Part shown: in pieces, positions 6,599-8,890 of the stretch
Layout of the letters: each line of letters starts with the position of its first letter
Position numbering within the stretch: position 1 is the stretch's first letter
Origin: Treponema sp.
GTDB taxonomy: Bacteria > Spirochaetota > Spirochaetia > Treponematales > Breznakiellaceae
DNA: 8,890 nt
Assembly (NCBI GenBank): GCA_031266695.1
Contig: JAISAK010000057.1
Span: forward strand, 1 to 8,890
Reading direction: 5' to 3'
Position numbers and translations under genes: made by a program
The notes under the pieces: generated by a model
Databases searched by the model: none
Told to the model about the DNA's origin: nothing
The model's input: the letters and a program-made list of their open reading frames with translations, nothing else

Positions 6599-7741
6599 CT
6601 GAGGATTTATGATTTTCTAGTAATCGTCGCCCTGGTTGTTGTCTGGTACGGTATTGTTCCCATTACCGGGGCTTTTATCAGCCGCCACAACTGGCGCGTG
6701 TTCCGGAGGCGTTTTGACGATCTGCGGCTATACCCCATCCTTGATTACGGAACCTGCCGGCGTCTGGAAAAAGAGGGCGGCGTATTCCGTTTTATAGGCG
6801 GCCTGGAATCTGTCACCGACGGGCATACCCTTTGGATTCAGGGCGAGGATCTTACCATTCCGGCGGCATTGACCGACGCTCAAACCTATCTTCTTCCCTT
6901 GAAAGAGGGAGGGGAGAATATCGAATCCTTTGATCTGGGGGAAGAGGCGCCCGAAAAGATACGCTGGGACAGGGTTTCGGCCCTCGCGGAGGGGGCCAGG
7001 GTTTTTGTCGGCGGCGCCCTGGTGTTTCGCAATGAGCGGTGGAGTTTTGTTTCAACCAGGGAAACGCCGCTGCTGGTTATTTTTTACGACGGCTCCGATC
7101 GTTCATTAACCGTGCGGACAATCCGGGCGGGACGGCACCGGAATGAATACTGGAACGACGTTACGCCCTACGCCATGATCATCGGAGCCATCTGCCAGAT
7201 CCTTATCGCCCTTTCTTTTCTTTCAAGACCTGCTTTCCGGCTGACCGTGATTGTCGCTCTTGTCGCCCTCTTTACCCCTCTGCTTCCCCTCGTGCCGCCC
7301 GGCGCCCTTTTCACCGTACTCTATCACCGGCTTTGGTGGCAGGCCCGTGTTTTCCGCGCTTTTCGGGATTTGGCCCGCCTTCCCCAAAAATACCTTGCGC
7401 CGGGGCAGGAAAGCTGTACGCTTCCCGGAGGCGAGCTGTACGGATCAATACGCTTCGACGCGCTGCCCCCCGCGGTTCGGGAAGGAAAAGCGCCGCTCCT
7501 TATACCCGAACAAAAAACCAATGAATGGTATATGTTCGGCGCGATAAGCCCCGGACACGAACTGCCTTCGGAGCCGGAAGATCCCTTTGCCACTTTCGGC
7601 GTACTGCCGGGAAAACCCGAAGATCTCGCCCGGCGTTATACCCTCAAGGCTTACACGCTGGAAATAATCTCCTGGCTGGCCCTGCTGTCGGGGATAGGGT
7701 TAAATATTTTCTTTATCGGAATGATCCTCACCCTGCTCTGA
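6599..7741 (+). CDS. Multi-pass membrane protein of unknown function
   Basis: I do not recognise this family. From the CTG at 6599 it is 380 residues; from the alternative ATG at 6569 it is 390, and the numbering below uses the 390 form. A hydrophobic N-terminal segment lies at about 14-36. A large, mixed soluble domain rich in charged residues and short strands spans 40-198. Two closely spaced membrane segments follow at about 200-219 and 224-253. A second soluble domain spans 255-362, and a C-terminal membrane segment lies at 365-390. No catalytic motif was found. The layout, two soluble domains between membrane anchors, suggests a cell-envelope or sensory/transport accessory role, but that is a guess. 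It diverges from the Moco operon, and its 3' end overlaps the convergent DbpA-domain gene by 42 bp. Its base composition matches its neighbours. Confidence 0.85.
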   Translation: MRIYDFLVIVALVVVWYGIVPITGAFISRHNWRVFRRRFDDLRLYPILDYGTCRRLEKEGGVFRFIGGLESVTDGHTLWIQGEDLTIPAALTDAQTYLLPLKEGGENIESFDLGEEAPEKIRWDRVSALAEGARVFVGGALVFRNERWSFVSTRETPLLVIFYDGSDRSLTVRTIRAGRHRNEYWNDVTPYAMIIGAICQILIALSFLSRPAFRLTVIVALVALFTPLLPLVPPGALFTVLYHRLWWQARVFRAFRDLARLPQKYLAPGQESCTLPGGELYGSIRFDALPPAVREGKAPLLIPEQKTNEWYMFGAISPGHELPSEPEDPFATFGVLPGKPEDLARRYTLKAYTLEIISWLALLSGIGLNIFFIGMILTLL

Positions 7742-8404
7742 ATCATACTCAGCGTATTCTCCGGGGACGCTTTCCGGCGGGAACCCCGCTTCGTCCGCCG
7801 CTTCGGAATCCGCCGCCCCGCTTTCTTCACCGGCTTCTTCTTTCCGGGTTTTGGCGTAATTGACGACGAGGGTTTTCCCGCGGAAATTCGTCCTGTTCAG
7901 GGTTTCAATAATTCGGTCCGCCGCGGTATCCCGCACCTGTACAAAGGAATAGTTGTCCAGTATACGGATAGCGCCGATATCTTCCCTGGAAACGGACGCC
8001 TTTGTGCCGATAAGTCCGAGTATTTCACGGGGAAAAATCCGCCGGTTTCGCCCTATGCCGACAAAGAGCCATTTTGATTCTTCCTCGGGCAGGGGGTAAC
8101 GCGCCGGGTCGCCGCGGAAACCGTTTTCGGAATTTTCGTTTTTTCTGCCGGGCCTGAAAGAAGCGTCCCGGCTCTCGGCCGGGCGGAAACCGGTTTTGCG
8201 GAATCTGCCGCCCTGCCCCAACGCGCCCTGATCGTAAAGCATTAGAAGATAGGAGGTAAACCAGGATCTTCTGAAAAGGGAAACTTCTTTTTTAAAGAGA
8301 GAGCGGTACTCGTTTAATAAGCGGGGATCCGCTTCATTCTTGACTTTATCAAGAATTACGCCGATATTTTTCTTTGTTTTTTCTTTATCAAATTGAGAAG
8401 ACAT
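7700..8404 (-). CDS. Stand-alone DbpA-type RNA-binding domain protein
   Basis: A 234-residue protein without a helicase core. Residues 1-60 are charged and helical. Residues 62-108 are Arg/Gly/Ser-rich and probably flexible. Residues about 112-185 match the RNA-binding domain found at the C-terminus of DEAD-box helicase DbpA (WLFVGIGRNRRIFPREILGLI region, ending FRGKTLVVNYAK at 174-185). Residues 188-234 are an acidic tail. In DbpA this domain binds 23S rRNA. Here it probably binds structured RNA, with partner and target unknown. The ATG at 8404 has AGGA eight bases upstream. The last 14 codons are antisense to the end of the membrane-protein gene. Stand-alone proteins of this type are, to my knowledge, found in treponemes, which is part of the taxon guess. 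Confidence 0.85.
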   Translation of the reverse strand: MSSQFDKEKTKKNIGVILDKVKNEADPRLLNEYRSLFKKEVSLFRRSWFTSYLLMLYDQGALGQGGRFRKTGFRPAESRDASFRPGRKNENSENGFRGDPARYPLPEEESKWLFVGIGRNRRIFPREILGLIGTKASVSREDIGAIRILDNYSFVQVRDTAADRIIETLNRTNFRGKTLVVNYAKTRKEEAGEESGAADSEAADEAGFPPESVPGEYAEYDSEQGEDHSDKENI

Positions 8405-8469
8405 GTGGTATTCCTGCTTTTTATACTCCCAAATTTAAATTTTCCGGGTAAGGGCTGCCAGCTCCCTGC

Positions 8470-8498
8470 CTTATATAATTATAATAAGCTATGTGCAA
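8470..8498 (-). promoter_or_regulatory. Possible promoter for the DbpA-domain gene
   Basis: In an AT-rich patch about 70-95 bases before the DbpA-domain start, the minus strand has TTGCAC (8498-8493), 17 bases, then TATAAG (8475-8470). A perfect TATAAT is also present at 8483-8478, but without a well-spaced -35 box. The AT-rich character within a GC-rich window supports a promoter region. The exact boxes are uncertain. Confidence 0.35.
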
Positions 8499-8536
8499 AA
8501 GACATGCAAGGTAAGATTTATACCCCAAGCGATACA

Positions 8537-8675
8537 AATGAAAACAGGATATTCCCCCGCGGGAGCGCCAAAGCCACCGTTCACTTGCCTGTAGAATCCG
8601 CCTCCACAGGCGGGGAATTCCAGAGTCGTTCACGGCGTCTTTGGCGCTTCCGCTATGGAAGATATTCTTTTCATT
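8537..8675. repeat. 139-bp imperfect palindromic element (MITE- or REP-like, or structured RNA)
   Basis: The left arm (8537-8584) aligns without gaps to the reverse complement of the right arm (8628-8675), with 36 of 48 bases identical. The arms share a perfect 10-base inverted repeat, AGCGCCAAAG at 8564-8573 with its complement at 8639-8648. The 43-base centre holds its own hairpin, CCGCCT-CCAC-AGGCGG (8598-8613), extended by GAAT/ATTC and CTG/CAG. Each arm also contains a small palindrome of different sequence: CCCGCGGG on the left, and TTCC opposite GGAA around CGCTA on the right. The whole could fold as a branched hairpin. GTTCAC flanks the centre as a direct repeat (8579-8584 and 8628-8633). 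No transposase is visible. Confidence 0.65.
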
Positions 8676-8732
8676 CATAGCGCCAAGAGCAAAGTCTATA
8701 ACCTTGTATGTCTTTTTTATGATGTGGGGCGG

Positions 8733-8784
8733 AACAAAGCGCCCCGTCAAGGGGCGTTAACTCAATAAAGGCAGCAGCGCCCGG
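8733..8784. repeat. Tandem hairpin repeat, copy 1
   Basis: First of two tandem copies offset by 55 bases. It begins AACAAAGCG and contains an 8-bp stem (8738-8745 with 8751-8758, five-base loop). It ends in GCGCCCGG. It differs from copy 2 at six positions plus one loop base, about 87% identity. Confidence 0.7.
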
Positions 8785-8787
8785 CGC

Positions 8788-8838
8788 AACAAAGCGCTCC
8801 GTAAGGAGCGTTAATTCAATGAAGGTAACAGCGCCCGG
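8788..8838. repeat. Tandem hairpin repeat, copy 2
   Basis: Second copy, with an 8-bp stem (8793-8800 with 8805-8812) closed by a GTAA loop, which is a GNRA-type tetraloop if transcribed. The C-G pair 8743:8753 of copy 1 is T-A here (8798:8807), a compensatory change that keeps the stem. Neither copy has a long T run after the stem, so these are not typical terminators. Confidence 0.7.
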
Positions 8839-8872
8839 AGCCCGGTAACGACCACAGTACCGAACAAAAGTA

Positions 8873-8890
8873 GGCGGCCTTTAGGCCGCC
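8873..8890. repeat. Strong GC hairpin at the window edge
   Basis: GGCGGCC-TTTA-GGCCGCC forms a perfect 7-bp stem. It is preceded by GAACAAAAG, which resembles the AACAAAG that starts the tandem repeats, so it may be a diverged third unit. It could equally be the stem of a terminator whose T run lies outside the window. The sequence stops at the last stem base, so this cannot be decided. Confidence 0.5.

Noticed and set aside
8393..8680. A 95-codon plus-strand frame in the same spacer
   Set aside because: It overlaps the DbpA-domain start and promoter region, has no family match that I can see, and is open mainly because of the palindrome.
8421..8750. A 109-codon minus-strand frame in the right-hand spacer
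   Set aside because: It starts with TTG inside a tandem repeat, runs through the palindrome, and shows no domain. The similarity of its middle part to the opposite-strand frame is explained by the inverted repeat.
8733..8838. CRISPR array
   Set aside because: There are only two copies, adjacent to each other without unique spacers, and no cas genes are present.

Overview
The window is GC-rich and gene-dense, with almost no spacing between genes. It looks like a bacterial chromosome, most likely an anaerobic spirochaete of the Treponema / termite-gut treponeme type. That guess rests on a stand-alone DbpA-type RNA-binding protein, an unrecognised multi-pass membrane protein that feels treponemal, and anaerobic flavin/FeS electron-transfer genes beside molybdenum cofactor (Moco) genes. 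No database search was possible, so the taxon is an inference. The phylum is moderately likely and anything finer is uncertain.

Layout, right to left along the minus strand. Positions 8405-8890 hold no convincing gene. They carry a 139-bp imperfect palindrome (8537-8675), two tandem copies of a roughly 55-bp hairpin repeat (8733-8838) and a strong GC hairpin at the window edge (8873-8890). Next comes a DbpA-domain protein (7700-8404, minus). Its 3' end overlaps by 42 bp the convergent gene for a membrane protein (about 6599-7741, plus, unknown function). That membrane-protein gene diverges from a minus-strand operon with 14 bp between starts, or with a 16-bp overlap if the upstream ATG is used.

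The operon is a metallo-beta-lactamase-fold hydrolase (5826-6584), moaC (5297-5806), moaA (4225-5313) and a MOSC-MogA fusion (3193-4215). MoaA and MoaC make cyclic pyranopterin monophosphate, the first Moco intermediate. The MogA domain adenylates molybdopterin late in the pathway, and MOSC domains are linked to sulfur or Moco handling. moaD, moaE and moeA are not in the window.

After a 132-bp gap with a plausible promoter comes a second minus-strand set with 8- and 13-bp overlaps: a NuoE/HoxE-like protein (2581-3060), a NuoF/HoxF-like NADH-binding flavoprotein (744-2588) and a HoxU-like FeS protein (1-756, cut by the left edge). Together these form an NAD(P)H diaphorase module: FMN/NADH site, three [2Fe-2S] sites and several [4Fe-4S] sites. 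Such modules serve soluble hydrogenases, formate dehydrogenases and other anaerobic oxidoreductases. The adjacent Moco genes make a Mo/W enzyme such as an NAD-linked formate dehydrogenase a reasonable but unproven partner beyond the left edge.

A recurring oddity is Ala/Gly/Pro-rich, very GC-rich segments inserted at loops or linkers of several otherwise conserved enzymes here. The least explained DNA is the right-hand 350 bp of palindrome and covarying hairpin repeats.
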